NCBI RefSeq assembly: GCF_002017875.1
Contig: NZ_MUFV01000001.1
Location: 1,375,001-1,439,000, forward strand
From: Deinococcus sp. LM3
GTDB taxonomy: Bacteria > Deinococcota > Deinococci > Deinococcales > Deinococcaceae
DNA length: 64,000 nucleotides
Reading direction: 5' to 3'
Shown: piece after piece, positions 44,833 through 53,929 of the stretch
How the letters are laid out: every line of letters starts with the position of its first letter
How positions within the stretch are numbered: the stretch's first letter is position 1
Made by a program: the position numbers and the translations under genes
The notes under the pieces: model-generated
What the model was told of the DNA's origin: nothing
Databases searched by the model: none
What the model saw: the letters and a program-made list of their open reading frames with translations, nothing else

Positions 44833-45558
44833 GTGACGGCTGAAACGACCCTGAACGTGGCCCGCCCGGATGACGAGCGGGCCGCGCTGCTCGTGTGGAT
44901 GAAAGACACCCTGCGGCCCGAGTACGGCGAGCGACCCCTGAAACCCCGCCGGGAGCCGCTGCACGAGCTGATCAGCACCATCCTCTCGCAGCGCACCACG
45001 CACGCCGACGAGGAAGCCGCGTACCGGGAGCTGCGCACGCTGGGCGACTGGGACGCCATCATCGCCGCGCCCGTGGACGCCGTGGCGCATGCCATCCGCC
45101 GCAGCAACTACCCCGAGAGCAAGGCCCCGCGCATCCAGGCGACCCTGGCCGCGCTGCGCGACTCACCCGGCGGGTACGACCTGGAGCACCTGCGCGACCT
45201 GCCGGTCAAGGACGCCCTGAAAGTCCTGACCGACCTGCCCGGCGTGGGCATCAAGACCGCCAGCCTGGTGCTGCTGTTCAACTATGCCCGGCCGGTCTTC
45301 CCGGTGGACACGCACGTGCACCGCGTCACGACCCGCGTGGGCGCCATCCCGAAGATGGGTGAACAGGCCGCGCACCGCGCACTCCTGAAGCTGCTGCCGC
45401 CCGACCCGGCGTTCCTGTACGAACTGCACGTGAACCTGCTGCGGCACGGCCAGCGCGTGTGTTCGTGGTATGACCCGAAGTGCGGCGCGTGCGTGCTGAA
45501 ATCCCGCTGCGACGCCCACGCGCAGTACGGTGATCGGGTGCCCGCCTGGAAGGGCTGA
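44833..45558 (+). CDS. nth: Endonuclease III (DNA glycosylase / AP lyase)
   Basis: Removes oxidised pyrimidines in base excision repair. The 241-residue protein has the helix-hairpin-helix LPGVGIKTASLVL with the catalytic Lys, the Asp in FPVDTHVHRV, and a C-terminal 4Fe-4S motif C-x6-C-x2-C-x5-C (CSWYDPKCGACVLKSRC). I chose GTG 44833, after GAGG and close to the stop of the small upstream gene; the N-terminus before PLHELISTILSQRTTHADE is longer than E. coli Nth by about 30 residues. Confidence 0.93.
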   Translation: MTAETTLNVARPDDERAALLVWMKDTLRPEYGERPLKPRREPLHELISTILSQRTTHADEEAAYRELRTLGDWDAIIAAPVDAVAHAIRRSNYPESKAPRIQATLAALRDSPGGYDLEHLRDLPVKDALKVLTDLPGVGIKTASLVLLFNYARPVFPVDTHVHRVTTRVGAIPKMGEQAAHRALLKLLPPDPAFLYELHVNLLRHGQRVCSWYDPKCGACVLKSRCDAHAQYGDRVPAWKG

Positions 45559-45600
45559 GGTGAGGCAGCGTGCCCTGGCCCGCTGTGTCACGCTGGGGGC

Positions 45601-46392
45601 ATGTGGCGCTGGCTGATGCCCCTGCTGATCGTCCCGGCGATCCTGTACGCCACGACGGGCGTGTGGGCGGGCCGCCCGCCGCCATTGGAGGTACGCCGCG
45701 TGACCCCCGTGACCCTGCCCGAACCCCGTGACCTTCCCGAACTGCTGGCCCGCCTGGACGCCTGGGTGGCGCGCGAGGTCCCGCTGCACCACGCCACGCT
45801 ACGCCCCGGCTTGACCGACGCCGCGCTGGACGCCTTCGAGGCGCGGCAGGGCGTGACGCTGCCCCCCGCCCTGCGCGCCCTGTACCGCTGGCATGACGGC
45901 GGTGACCTGTTCGGCCTGGAGTTCCTGAGCCTGGAGCATCTGGAATTCAACCGGGTGTCGTGGGCGGAAATTGCCGCCGATCGCATGACCGACCTGGACG
46001 AGGGCATCGCATCGCACCCGCCCGGCACGATCCGCCTCCTATATGCCACGGGCGACTGGCTGCCGTTCCTGCACGACGGGGGCGGGAACCACGTGGCGCT
46101 GGACCTGAACCCTGGTCCGGCCGGGCGCGTGGGACAGGTCGTCACCACGGGCCGCGACGAGGAGCACCGGTTCGTGCTGGCCCCCGACCTCGAAACCTTC
46201 CTGCGGGAGTATCTGCGCCGCCTGGAGACGGGCCGGGTGACGGTGCGCCGCCTGAGCGGTTTCAGCGACGAAGTCTGGGAGGTGCGCCTTCAGGAACCCG
46301 GCGGACGCGCTCCGGATGGGTACGGGGTACTGGCTGACCTGTTCCCCGCGTTCGGCGCGGCTCCCGAGCGCATGGACACCCGCTGGCCGTGA
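45601..46392 (+). CDS. SMI1/KNR4-domain protein with N-terminal membrane segment
   Basis: A 263-residue protein. The first 25 residues form a membrane segment or signal (MWRWLMPLLIVPAILYATTG). A SMI1/KNR4 domain follows: FEARQGVTLPPALRALYRWHDGG, then WLPFLHDGGGNHVALDL and FLREYLRRLETG. In bacteria this domain is common in immunity proteins, but no toxin gene is near. The C-terminal 50 residues are unassigned. CACGCT lies 6 nt before ATG 45601. Confidence 0.74.
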   Translation: MWRWLMPLLIVPAILYATTGVWAGRPPPLEVRRVTPVTLPEPRDLPELLARLDAWVAREVPLHHATLRPGLTDAALDAFEARQGVTLPPALRALYRWHDGGDLFGLEFLSLEHLEFNRVSWAEIAADRMTDLDEGIASHPPGTIRLLYATGDWLPFLHDGGGNHVALDLNPGPAGRVGQVVTTGRDEEHRFVLAPDLETFLREYLRRLETGRVTVRRLSGFSDEVWEVRLQEPGGRAPDGYGVLADLFPAFGAAPERMDTRWP

Positions 46393-46405
46393 TGAACGGC
46401 CGCGC

Positions 46406-47020
46406 TCAGCCTCGTTCGCGTTCGCGCAGCACGAGCTGGATCAGGCCCAGCAGCACCAGTTCGTCGTCCTGTCCGGGGCGGGGCTGGAGTTCCTGCACGG
46501 TGAAGCGGCGTGACAGGAAGCTGCGTTTCTTGTGCACGCGGTACGCGGGTTGCCCGCCCGCGTCGGTGACGGTGTAGGTGGGGTTCACGAGGTAGTCGAA
46601 GCCCATGGCGATCAGGTCCCCGATGAACGGCACGGCCCCGATGGCGCCCTCGACGACGCTCAGCCAGGGTTGGTCGTCGCGGATGGTGAAGCGGGCCTCC
46701 TGTTCCGGGCCGAGCAGATCGTAACTGGCGCCCCACAGGGTCCGCAGGCCCTGCGCCTGGAGCGCGCCGACGGGGCTGCCGTCGGCGCGGCTGATGAAGC
46801 GCCGGGCTTTCCAGTCGAGGGCGCCGGCCATGAAGCCCTGGGCTTTCATGGCGTGCGTCTGCACTTTCCGGGTCTCGTCGCTGTACACGCGGACCTCGTC
46901 GCGGACGCTGAAGGTCTTCTCCTTGACGAGCGCGATGAGGGCGCCGCTCGCGTCCGTGACGCGCAGTTCGGTGAACAGGCTGAACTTGAATTCCAGCGTC
47001 AGGGGAAAGGTGAGCTTCAC
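46406..47020 (-). CDS. LURP-one-related (LOR) / scramblase-like protein
   Basis: A 204-residue beta-rich protein. The start KLTFPLTLEFKFSLFTELRVTDASG and KTFSVRDEVRVYSDETR resemble LOR-family proteins (tubby-like beta barrel), and AIGAVPFIGDLIAMGFDY may be the central helix. Function in bacteria is unknown. It starts with GTG 47020 after AAGGGA and lies 16 bp after fmt, so it ends the def-fmt operon. Confidence 0.68.
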   Translation of the reverse strand: MKLTFPLTLEFKFSLFTELRVTDASGALIALVKEKTFSVRDEVRVYSDETRKVQTHAMKAQGFMAGALDWKARRFISRADGSPVGALQAQGLRTLWGASYDLLGPEQEARFTIRDDQPWLSVVEGAIGAVPFIGDLIAMGFDYLVNPTYTVTDAGGQPAYRVHKKRSFLSRRFTVQELQPRPGQDDELVLLGLIQLVLRERERG

Positions 47021-47036
47021 GCTGTCCCTTACGGGG

Positions 47037-47983
47037 TCAGGGGTCGGTGGGTTCCCACTGGTCGAGGCGGGTGCCGGGCGTGATGCCCGCGCCCTGCGCC
47101 CAGGTGTGGGCGGGCTGGGCCTTGCGGGCCTCGGGCTGCACGGTGCGGATCAGGACGGCTCTCTCCTGCGCGGCGACCGTCAGGCCTCCCTCGGTGACGC
47201 CCAGCACCTCGCCGGGCTGGCCGGACCCAGTGGTGACGCTGAGGCCCGCGAGTTTCAGGCGCGCGCCGCCCAGGAAGGCGGTCGTCTGCGGCCACGCGGC
47301 CACGCCACGGGAGCGGTTCACGATCTGCGCGGCCGTGTCGGTCCAGCGGACGAAGCCGTCCTCCTTGGTCAGCATTGGGGCGTGCGTGGCGAGGTTCTCG
47401 TCCTGCGGGGTGGGTTGCAGGCCGCCCAGGTCGGACAGCGCCTGCACGATCAGCCGGGCCGCCTGCGCGCTCAGGGCGTCCGCCAGTTCATGGGCCGTCC
47501 ACTCGGGCGCGATGGGCAGCGCCTCCTGAAGCAGCACCGGGCCGGTGTCCATGCCCTCGTCGGTCTGCATGATCGTCGTGCCGGTCACGGCCTCGCCCCG
47601 GATCAGCGCCCACTGGATCGGCGCGGCCCCCCGGTAGGCGGGCAGCAGGCTGGTGTGCGTGTTCAGGAACCCGTACCGGGGCACCTCCAGCACGCTGGCG
47701 GGCAGGATCTTGCCGTACGCGCAGGTGACGGCCACGTCCGCGCCGGAGTCGCGCAGGGTCGCCTCGAAATCCGGGTTGCGGCGCAGGCGGGTGGGTTGCG
47801 CGAGCGGCAGGCCCAGTTCGGCGGCGCGGGCCGCGACGGGCGGCGGCGTGAGCTTCAGGCCGCGCCCCACCGGTTTATCCGGTTGCGCGACCACCAGCAC
47901 CACCTCGAATGCCCCGCGGATCGCTTCCAGCACCGGCAGGGCGAAGGCGGGCGACCCGAAGAACGCCACGCGCGGCGGGCGGC

Positions 47984-47987
<4 letters not shown>
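47037..47987 (-). CDS. fmt: Methionyl-tRNA formyltransferase
   Basis: Formylates Met on initiator tRNA. The 316-residue protein has the formyl-folate fold: FFGSPAFALPVLEAI, VVAQPDKPVGRG, the active-site SLLPAYRGAAPIQWALIRGE, and TTIMQTDEGMDTGPVLL, then the C-terminal OB-like domain. ATG 47987 overlaps the def stop as ATGA, the conserved def-fmt pair. Confidence 0.96.
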
Positions 47988-48640
<653 letters not shown>

Positions 48641-48799
48641 AATGCTCTGTTTTACCAGACGGGCGGCCCCGCGACCCTGCCGCTGATCCCAGTCCAGCCG
48701 CCGGCCCCGCACCCGGCTGCCCCCCGCGTGCCGGTCGGATGGCGGGAGCATGAACGGCCCCTCACGCAAGTTCGCCCCTGAGCGTCAGGTAAGCGTGAT

Positions 48800-48805
48800 T
48801 ACAAT
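48800..48805 (+). promoter_or_regulatory. Probable -10 box of the TPR gene
   Basis: TACAAT (48800-48805), about 65 nt before ATG 48870, preceded by TGAT. No strong -35 is seen. Confidence 0.4.
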
Positions 48806-48869
48806 GACCGTCAGTCAGTTGAGAGCCCCCCCCTCCCGTTCACCCGGCGCACCCGCCCCAAGGAGACCC

Positions 48870-50042
48870 ATGACCCCCACCCGACCCACCCTGATCCTGA
48901 CCCTGACCGCCGCCCTGCTGGGCCACGCCAGCGCCCAGACCGAACCCGCCCAGAGCGCACCCACGCCCGCGCCCACCAGCCTGCTCACGCAGACCCAGAG
49001 CGCCGCGCAGGCCGCCGCCGAGGCCCGCGACCTGACCCTCAAGGCCCGCAGCGCCTACCCGGCCGGCAGCGCCAACATCGACCAGACCCTCTGGAAACAG
49101 GCGGCCGCCGCCGCCGAAACCGCCGTGAGCGCCGCGCCCGGCAACCCCGACTACCTGAAACTGCGCGCCCAGATCTACACCGAAGTCGGCTTCTGGCGGC
49201 AGGCGGAACTCGCCTGGAACGCCTACTTCCGCGCCGCACCGGCCGCCGGAACGGCCGAATCGCAGCAGGCGGGCGCCGTGCAGTACAACCTCGGGTACGC
49301 CGCGTACACCCGCAACATGCCCGACCAGGCAGCCACGTTCTTCGCGGCCTGCCTGCAACTCGACCCGAACAGCGTCCCCTGCGCCACCTGGGCCGCCCGC
49401 ACCGCGCTGGAAGCCGGGAACTACACCCAGGCGCAGACGCTGTACGCCCGCGCCCTCACCCTGAACCCCGCCGATAAGACCCTGACGTACTTCCAGGGGC
49501 TCGCGCAGAGCGCCGGACGCTACGGCCCCGCCGCCACCCGCGCCTTCAGCCGCGCCTACGGGGACCGCGAGGCCGGCCGCAAAACGCAGGCCCTCGCCGG
49601 ATTCCAGGAAGCCGCCCGCAGCGCACCCAACTTCGCCGAGGCGCAACGCGAAGCCGGACGGCTGGCCCTGGAACTCGGGAACACCCAGGCCGCGCTGGAC
49701 GCCTACACGGCCCTGAACGCCCTGCCGAACCCCACCGCCGCCGACCGCTTCAACCTGACCCTCGCCACCGAGGCGCAGCAGTACGGCCTGAACGCCGTGC
49801 AGACCTACCGCGCCGCGTACCAGAAGTACACGGCCGGTGACAAAACCGCCGCCGAGGCCGGATTCCTGACCGCCACGCAGCAGAGCCCCACCTACGCCAA
49901 AGCCTGGGCGTGGCTGGGCCGCACCCGCTACGAAGCGAAGAACTACGCGGGCGCCGCCGAGGCATACGCGCAGGCCGTGAAACTCGACCCCACCGACAAG
50001 AGCAGCGCCTACTACCTGAAACTCGCGCAGCAGGGCAAGTAA
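48870..50042 (+). CDS. Secreted TPR-repeat protein
   Basis: A 390-residue exported protein with a signal peptide (MTPTRPTLILTLTAALLGHASA). It contains several TPR repeats: QYNLGYAAYTRNMPDQAATFF, the stretch YTQAQTLYARALTLNPADK, and WAWLGRTRYEAKNYAGAAEAY followed by AQAVKLDPTDKSSA. TPRs bind proteins, so it is probably a scaffold in the envelope; the partner is unknown. AAGGAG lies 5 nt before ATG 48870. Confidence 0.85.
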   Translation: MTPTRPTLILTLTAALLGHASAQTEPAQSAPTPAPTSLLTQTQSAAQAAAEARDLTLKARSAYPAGSANIDQTLWKQAAAAAETAVSAAPGNPDYLKLRAQIYTEVGFWRQAELAWNAYFRAAPAAGTAESQQAGAVQYNLGYAAYTRNMPDQAATFFAACLQLDPNSVPCATWAARTALEAGNYTQAQTLYARALTLNPADKTLTYFQGLAQSAGRYGPAATRAFSRAYGDREAGRKTQALAGFQEAARSAPNFAEAQREAGRLALELGNTQAALDAYTALNALPNPTAADRFNLTLATEAQQYGLNAVQTYRAAYQKYTAGDKTAAEAGFLTATQQSPTYAKAWAWLGRTRYEAKNYAGAAEAYAQAVKLDPTDKSSAYYLKLAQQGK

Positions 50043-50056
50043 CCCCCGCGACCTGA

Positions 50057-50089
50057 ATGGGCGGCCCTGTAACCGACAGGGCCGCCCAT
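50057..50089 (+). terminator. Terminator after the TPR gene
   Basis: ATGGGCGGCCCTGT and ACAGGGCCGCCCAT form a perfect 14 bp stem with a 5 nt loop. Its right arm runs into the heptamer repeat. Confidence 0.72.
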
Positions 50090-50181
50090 CACCCATCACC
50101 CATCACCCATCACCCATCACCCATCACCCATCACCCATCACCCATCACCCATCACCCATCACCCATCACCCATCACCCATC
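50085..50181 (+). repeat. Tandem heptamer repeat (CCCATCA x 13.9)
   Basis: Thirteen exact CCCATCA units and a partial one. No unit differs, so it is recent or actively maintained. On the minus strand (TGATGGG) it gives the stop codon and last residues of the next gene. Confidence 0.97.
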
Positions 50182-50639
50182 TGGCAGCGGTACGTGGCCC
50201 CCTGCCAGTCGAACTTCAGACCGAACAGGTTCCAGGTGCCCAGCAGGCCCGCCAGCGTGACCCGCCCCAGCGGCTGCCCCTGGGTGACGTAACGGTCGAA
50301 CAGGCCGCGCACCCGCGGGACGTTCTGACCGGCCTGCAACACCCTGTGCGCGGCGTCGTTCGTGTCGAGGTTCACCACGCGGTAGTGCAGCGCCCCGCTG
50401 GCCTGCAGGGTCAGGGACGCCCGCAACTCCGGCCGCCCCGCCGCCTGACAGGCCAGCCACTGAACCCTCAGCGGCTCTCCGGAGCGTGAGCGGGCGACCT
50501 CCGCGTGCGGCAGGCGCGGCCCGCTCCGGGCCACACCGGCATCCGGCAGCGCCAGCACGAGGAACGCCGCGACCAGCCGTCCAGTCGCCAGCCGTCCAGT
50601 CACCATCAACGCCACGTTCCGGTCCGCCTTCCCCGTCAT
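50166..50639 (-). CDS. Exported protein of unknown function ending in the heptamer repeat
   Basis: A 157-residue protein. A hydrophobic stretch (LVAAFLVLALPDAGVA) looks like a signal peptide with a long N-region; ATG 50606 would give a more normal one. The mature part has one Cys near each end (LACQAAG and YRCQMGDG), possibly a disulfide, and no known domain. The last residues and TGA lie in the heptamer repeat. TATGGT is 5 nt before ATG 50639, suggesting a leaderless mRNA, divergent from surE. The N-region is coded by 15 bp repeats (GACTGGACGGCTGGC). Confidence 0.6.
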   Translation of the reverse strand: MTGKADRNVALMVTGRLATGRLVAAFLVLALPDAGVARSGPRLPHAEVARSRSGEPLRVQWLACQAAGRPELRASLTLQASGALHYRVVNLDTNDAAHRVLQAGQNVPRVRGLFDRYVTQGQPLGRVTLAGLLGTWNLFGLKFDWQGATYRCQMGDG

Positions 50640-50698
50640 GCCCCACCATACGCCGGGGCCGGGTGAACCCATGACCGGCCGCGCGCTACGCTGCCCCC

Positions 50699-51478
50699 AT
50701 GAGCAACCCCGCCCCCCGCCCCCGGATCCTCGTGGCGAACGACGACGGCATCTTCAGCCCCGGCATCAAGGCCCTGGCCCTGGCCATGAGCACCTTCGCG
50801 GACGTGATCGTCAGCGCCCCCGACGTCGAACAGAGCGCCGTCGGGCACGGCATCACCATCCGCCGGCCCCTGCGTTTCAAGCACACCGCCAGCGCCGGTT
50901 TCGGCGACATTCCCGCCTACCGCGTGGACGGCACGCCCGCCGACTGCGTCGTGCTGGGCGTCCACCTGACCGGCCAGCCGGACCTGGTGGTCAGCGGCAT
51001 CAACCTCGGCCCGAACCTCGGCGACGACCTGACCCACAGCGGCACCGTCGCCGCCGCCATCGAGGGCCTGAGCCTCGGCGTGCCCGCCATCGCCTTCAGC
51101 CAGCAGGCCACCCCCGCCGGCGAGTACGACTTCGCGCCCGGCGCCGCGTACGCCGCCCGCCTCGCCCAGGAAGTCCTGACGCGCGGCCTGCCCCCCCGCA
51201 CCCTGCTGAACGTCAACTTCCCCGCCCTGCCCCCACGCGGCGTGCGCGTCACCCGCGTCGGCGAGCACCGCTGGGAAGACCGCCTCGTCACCCGCCACGA
51301 CCCCGAAGGCCGCGAATACCACTGGGTCGCCGGCACCAGCACCGCCCCCGACGCCCACGACCCCGACACCGACTACGGCGCCGTCGAAGCCGGCCTGATC
51401 AGCGTCACACCCGTCCGCATCGACCTGACCGCCCGCGACCTGCTGGGTGAACTGGCCGGGTACGTCCCGCAGCTGTAA
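50699..51478 (+). CDS. surE: 5'/3'-nucleotidase SurE
   Basis: Removes phosphate from nucleoside monophosphates, with a metal ion. The 259-residue protein has ILVANDDGIFSPGIKALA (metal-binding Asp pair), APDVEQSAVGHGITI, YRVDGTPADCVVLG, VSGINLGPNLGDDLTHSGTV in two pieces, all family hallmarks. TACGCT ends 6 nt before ATG 50699, a leaderless start. Confidence 0.95.
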   Translation: MSNPAPRPRILVANDDGIFSPGIKALALAMSTFADVIVSAPDVEQSAVGHGITIRRPLRFKHTASAGFGDIPAYRVDGTPADCVVLGVHLTGQPDLVVSGINLGPNLGDDLTHSGTVAAAIEGLSLGVPAIAFSQQATPAGEYDFAPGAAYAARLAQEVLTRGLPPRTLLNVNFPALPPRGVRVTRVGEHRWEDRLVTRHDPEGREYHWVAGTSTAPDAHDPDTDYGAVEAGLISVTPVRIDLTARDLLGELAGYVPQL

Positions 51479-51546
51479 GGGCAGATGACGGGAGGAGGGA
51501 GTGGGCCGAAGCTCACGTCCCCCTGCTCAACGAATCAGGAGGCCGA

Positions 51547-52725
51547 TCAGGGCTGCACCACCCGCACCTGCGTCGCCGGGACGGGCGTCAGCACCGGGCG
51601 CTGGAGGTTCGCGGTGTTCACGCGGTACACCACGGCCGCCTTCACGCCCTGTGCGGTCGCCTGATCGAGTTCCGCCTGCGAGTTCACCAGCCGGATATTG
51701 GGGGTCAGTTCGTCCGTGAAGGCAATCCGGCCGTCCTGCCGGGCGCGTACCCACAGCATTTCCGGCGCGTCCACGCCCCGGCGGTCCTCGTTGATCCGCA
51801 GGATGTTCTGCACCACCGCGAACACCTCCCCGTCCTTGCCCGGCACGGCCAGCTGAGGGGCGGCAGGATCGGCGGGCTGGCGCGTGCTCTGCGGGAGGAC
51901 ATTCACGGGAATGGGCAGCGAGGTGTCCGTCCGGCGCGCCCCTGTCAATCCGTTGGCAATGAGATCCACCGTCCGGACCGGTGCCTGCGCGGTCCCGATG
52001 GGAATGCGGGCGGCGCCGATGGTCAGGACCGGATTGGTCAGGCCCGTGAAGCTGAACGGTTGTGAGGTCACGGAGGTCAGGAAAGTCGTCAGGAACATGC
52101 TCGGCAGGTACTGCTGGCCGTTCATCGTTTCGATCTGGAACGACACCTGTGGGACGGTTCCGGTGACACCACCGTTCAGTGTGAGGACGCGAGGACCTGC
52201 ATAGGCGTTCACTGGAACACGCGCCGACTTCAGGGCCGCCAGCAGGTCCGTCACGCTCAGTAGTGGGCCGTACACCGCGAAGGCGCCGGTCCGGCACTGC
52301 TCACGCAGGCCCTCCACGCCGCCTGCCTGCTCCAGCAGCCGCTGCGCGACAGGATTCTGCCCGGCAACGGTCTGTCCCGTCCTGACGGCACAGATCTGCG
52401 GGTCCGTATCCTGCGGCAAAAAAGTCGACTGCACGGCGCTGACCTGCGCCACGGCCTGCAAGCTCAGCAGGCCTGCCACGCCCAGCAGGAGGGTGGCCCG
52501 GATGGCGGCGGGTGCGGTGTGGACGCGGCTGAGGTCGCGGGCGATGGCGTGGGGGCTGCCCAGGTCGCGCAGCGCGGCCCGTTCAGCGTCGGCAGCACTC
52601 AGGCCGCACAACTGGTGGCGGTAGATCTTGTCCTCGATGGCGCCGCGCAGTTCCAGGGCTGCGTCGCGTTTCCTGGTGCCCCAGAGGCCGCGGGTGGCGT
52701 GGCGGATGAACTGGTCGCGGTTCAT
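51547..52725 (-). CDS. HAAS-domain membrane protein paired with PadR
   Basis: A 392-residue protein. The N-terminal 70 residues (ELRGAIEDKIYRHQLCG, then ERAALRDLGSPHAIARDL) fit the HAAS/permease-prefix domain that usually sits beside a PadR regulator. One membrane helix follows (AAIRATLLLGVAGLLSLQAV, about 73-92), then about 290 residues probably outside the cell, with no family recognised. The start ATG 52725 overlaps the padR stop as ATGA. It likely senses the envelope and signals through PadR, but this is inference. Confidence 0.72.
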   Translation of the reverse strand: MNRDQFIRHATRGLWGTRKRDAALELRGAIEDKIYRHQLCGLSAADAERAALRDLGSPHAIARDLSRVHTAPAAIRATLLLGVAGLLSLQAVAQVSAVQSTFLPQDTDPQICAVRTGQTVAGQNPVAQRLLEQAGGVEGLREQCRTGAFAVYGPLLSVTDLLAALKSARVPVNAYAGPRVLTLNGGVTGTVPQVSFQIETMNGQQYLPSMFLTTFLTSVTSQPFSFTGLTNPVLTIGAARIPIGTAQAPVRTVDLIANGLTGARRTDTSLPIPVNVLPQSTRQPADPAAPQLAVPGKDGEVFAVVQNILRINEDRRGVDAPEMLWVRARQDGRIAFTDELTPNIRLVNSQAELDQATAQGVKAAVVYRVNTANLQRPVLTPVPATQVRVVQP

Positions 52726-53051
52726 GCCGGGCCGCCGATGACGCCGCGGACGGCGCGGGTGAAGCGTTCGTATTTTTCGCGCTGGGCTTTCAGTTCGGCT
52801 GTTCCGGTGGGGGTGAGGGTGTAGACCTTGACGGGGCTGCCGCCGCGCGGGAGGACCTGGAATTCGCCGTGGATGAAGTTCTGTTTTTCGAGGCGGTGCA
52901 GGGCGGGGTAGAGGGTGCCTTCGCGCAGGGCGAAGTGGCCGTCGGTGGCGGCCTGGACGTCGGCGATGATCTGGCCGCCGTAGCGCGGGCCTGTTTCGAG
53001 GGTGGCGAGGAGGAGGAGGTCGAGGTGGCCTTTGAGCTGCTGGGCGTCCAT
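52722..53051 (-). CDS. PadR-family transcriptional regulator
   Basis: A 109-residue winged-helix repressor. LKGHLDLLLLATLETGPRYG is the typical start, then ALREGTLYPALHRLEKQNFI for the recognition helix and wing, and GSPVKVYTLTPTG. PadR proteins regulate genes next to them; this one is coupled to the HAAS-domain protein. AAGGAG precedes ATG 53051. The 243 bp upstream hold a repeat hairpin but no gene. Confidence 0.9.
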   Translation of the reverse strand: MDAQQLKGHLDLLLLATLETGPRYGGQIIADVQAATDGHFALREGTLYPALHRLEKQNFIHGEFQVLPRGGSPVKVYTLTPTGTAELKAQREKYERFTRAVRGVIGGPA

Positions 53052-53080
53052 GGGGCTCCTTCCGGGGTCACGCGCGGTGA

Positions 53081-53136
53081 CCTCGCTTGGCGATGCTGGT
53101 GGTAAGGGCATCGTAAAGCGAGGGGCATCGGAATGC
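53081..53136 (+). repeat. Second repeat type, copy X with hairpin
   Basis: CCTCGCTT (53081-53088) pairs with AAGCGAGG (53116-53123), and the last 31 bp (53106-53136, starting GGGCATCGTAAAGCGAGG) recur exactly at 53630-53660. It lies in the padR upstream region. Confidence 0.7.
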
Positions 53137-53294
53137 AAGAGGGATTACGCCACGCTGCTCGACGAGGACTGTGCCGCCCCTGTTGCAGATGCAACGATGC
53201 CGGTGGTCGCGCCGCCTGTAGACCCGGCATACAGACGTCCCTACCGATGACGGCTCCGTCTCCCCCGCCGTTGGGAACCAGACCGCCCGGTCCA

Positions 53295-53567
53295 TCAACT
53301 GCGGTTGGTCGGGTCGTCACCCCCTGCCTGCACAGGCGCGGTCTGGTCAGGTGATTGACCTCCAAATTCCTGTTGTGCGCGCTGGAATGCCTCGCTCAGC
53401 GCGTCGTCTGGTGGGGGCGGGGCACTCCAGGTGTGCACGGGTGGGGGCGGCGGCGGGGGTGGAACGCCCTGCCCGAACAGGCCGTTGAGGGCCACGCCCA
53501 CCTGCCCGAGGCCCTGCGCGAACCGCCTCCAGGTGTCTTTCCAGCGGTGTGGAGGGTGATCGGGCAT
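53295..53567 (-). CDS. Small proline-rich protein of unknown function
   Basis: A 90-residue protein: a helical start (HRWKDTWRRFAQGLGQVGVAL), then eight prolines in a row and a second PPPP, then a Q/E/D-rich tail (LSEAFQRAQQEFGGQSPDQ). No known domain. The polyproline run should stall ribosomes without EF-P. TACGCT ends 6 nt before ATG 53567, which supports this start and shows it is expressed as a leaderless mRNA. Confidence 0.6.
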   Translation of the reverse strand: MPDHPPHRWKDTWRRFAQGLGQVGVALNGLFGQGVPPPPPPPPVHTWSAPPPPDDALSEAFQRAQQEFGGQSPDQTAPVQAGGDDPTNRS

Positions 53568-53629
53568 GGGTTCAGCGTAGAGGACCGGAACCTGCCGGGG
53601 ATCGGTCAAATGGCGCAGTGGCTCCTTAT

Positions 53630-53660
53630 GGGCATCGTAAAGCGAGGGGCATCGGAATGC
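53630..53660 (+). repeat. Second repeat type, copy Y
   Basis: Exact 31 bp copy of the end of copy X, without the left arm of the hairpin. It lies between convergent-side gene ends, just after the 84-residue monooxygenase-like gene. Confidence 0.7.
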
Positions 53661-53674
53661 GAGCGGCCGTGGGC

Positions 53675-53929
53675 TCAGCGGCTGGCCTGCACCTGAAACA
53701 CCCAGGCGCGCACGCCCTCCGGCACCGGCAGGGGCGGCACCTCGCCCGCCCAGCGGCTCGCGACCAGCGTCAGCTCCGGCTGCGCGACCGAGAGCAGCAG
53801 CTCGGCCCCCAGGAACCCGGCCTGACCGGGCAGCGCGTCCAGAAAGGCGTGCAGGGCGGCGCGGGCCGCCTCGCCCTTGCCCTCGGCGTAGTGGACGCAG
53901 GCGGCCGGAACGCGGTCCTGGGCGGGCAT
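53675..53929 (-). CDS. Small dimeric alpha-beta barrel protein (monooxygenase-like)
   Basis: An 84-residue protein. ACVHYAEGKGEAARAALHAFL and GFLGAELLLSVAQPELTLVAS have the strand-helix pattern of the antibiotic-biosynthesis-monooxygenase-like ferredoxin fold, and ARWF-type ends (VRAWVFQVQ) fit. Function unknown. ATG 53929 overlaps the stop of the LysM gene as TGATG. Confidence 0.55.
   Translation of the reverse strand: MPAQDRVPAACVHYAEGKGEAARAALHAFLDALPGQAGFLGAELLLSVAQPELTLVASRWAGEVPPLPVPEGVRAWVFQVQASR

Noticed and set aside
45601..46392. SMI1/KNR4 protein as part of a toxin-immunity system
   Set aside because: No polymorphic toxin, secretion marker or second immunity gene lies next to it.
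50085..50181. CRISPR array
   Set aside because: The units are 7 bp with no spacers; it is a simple tandem repeat.
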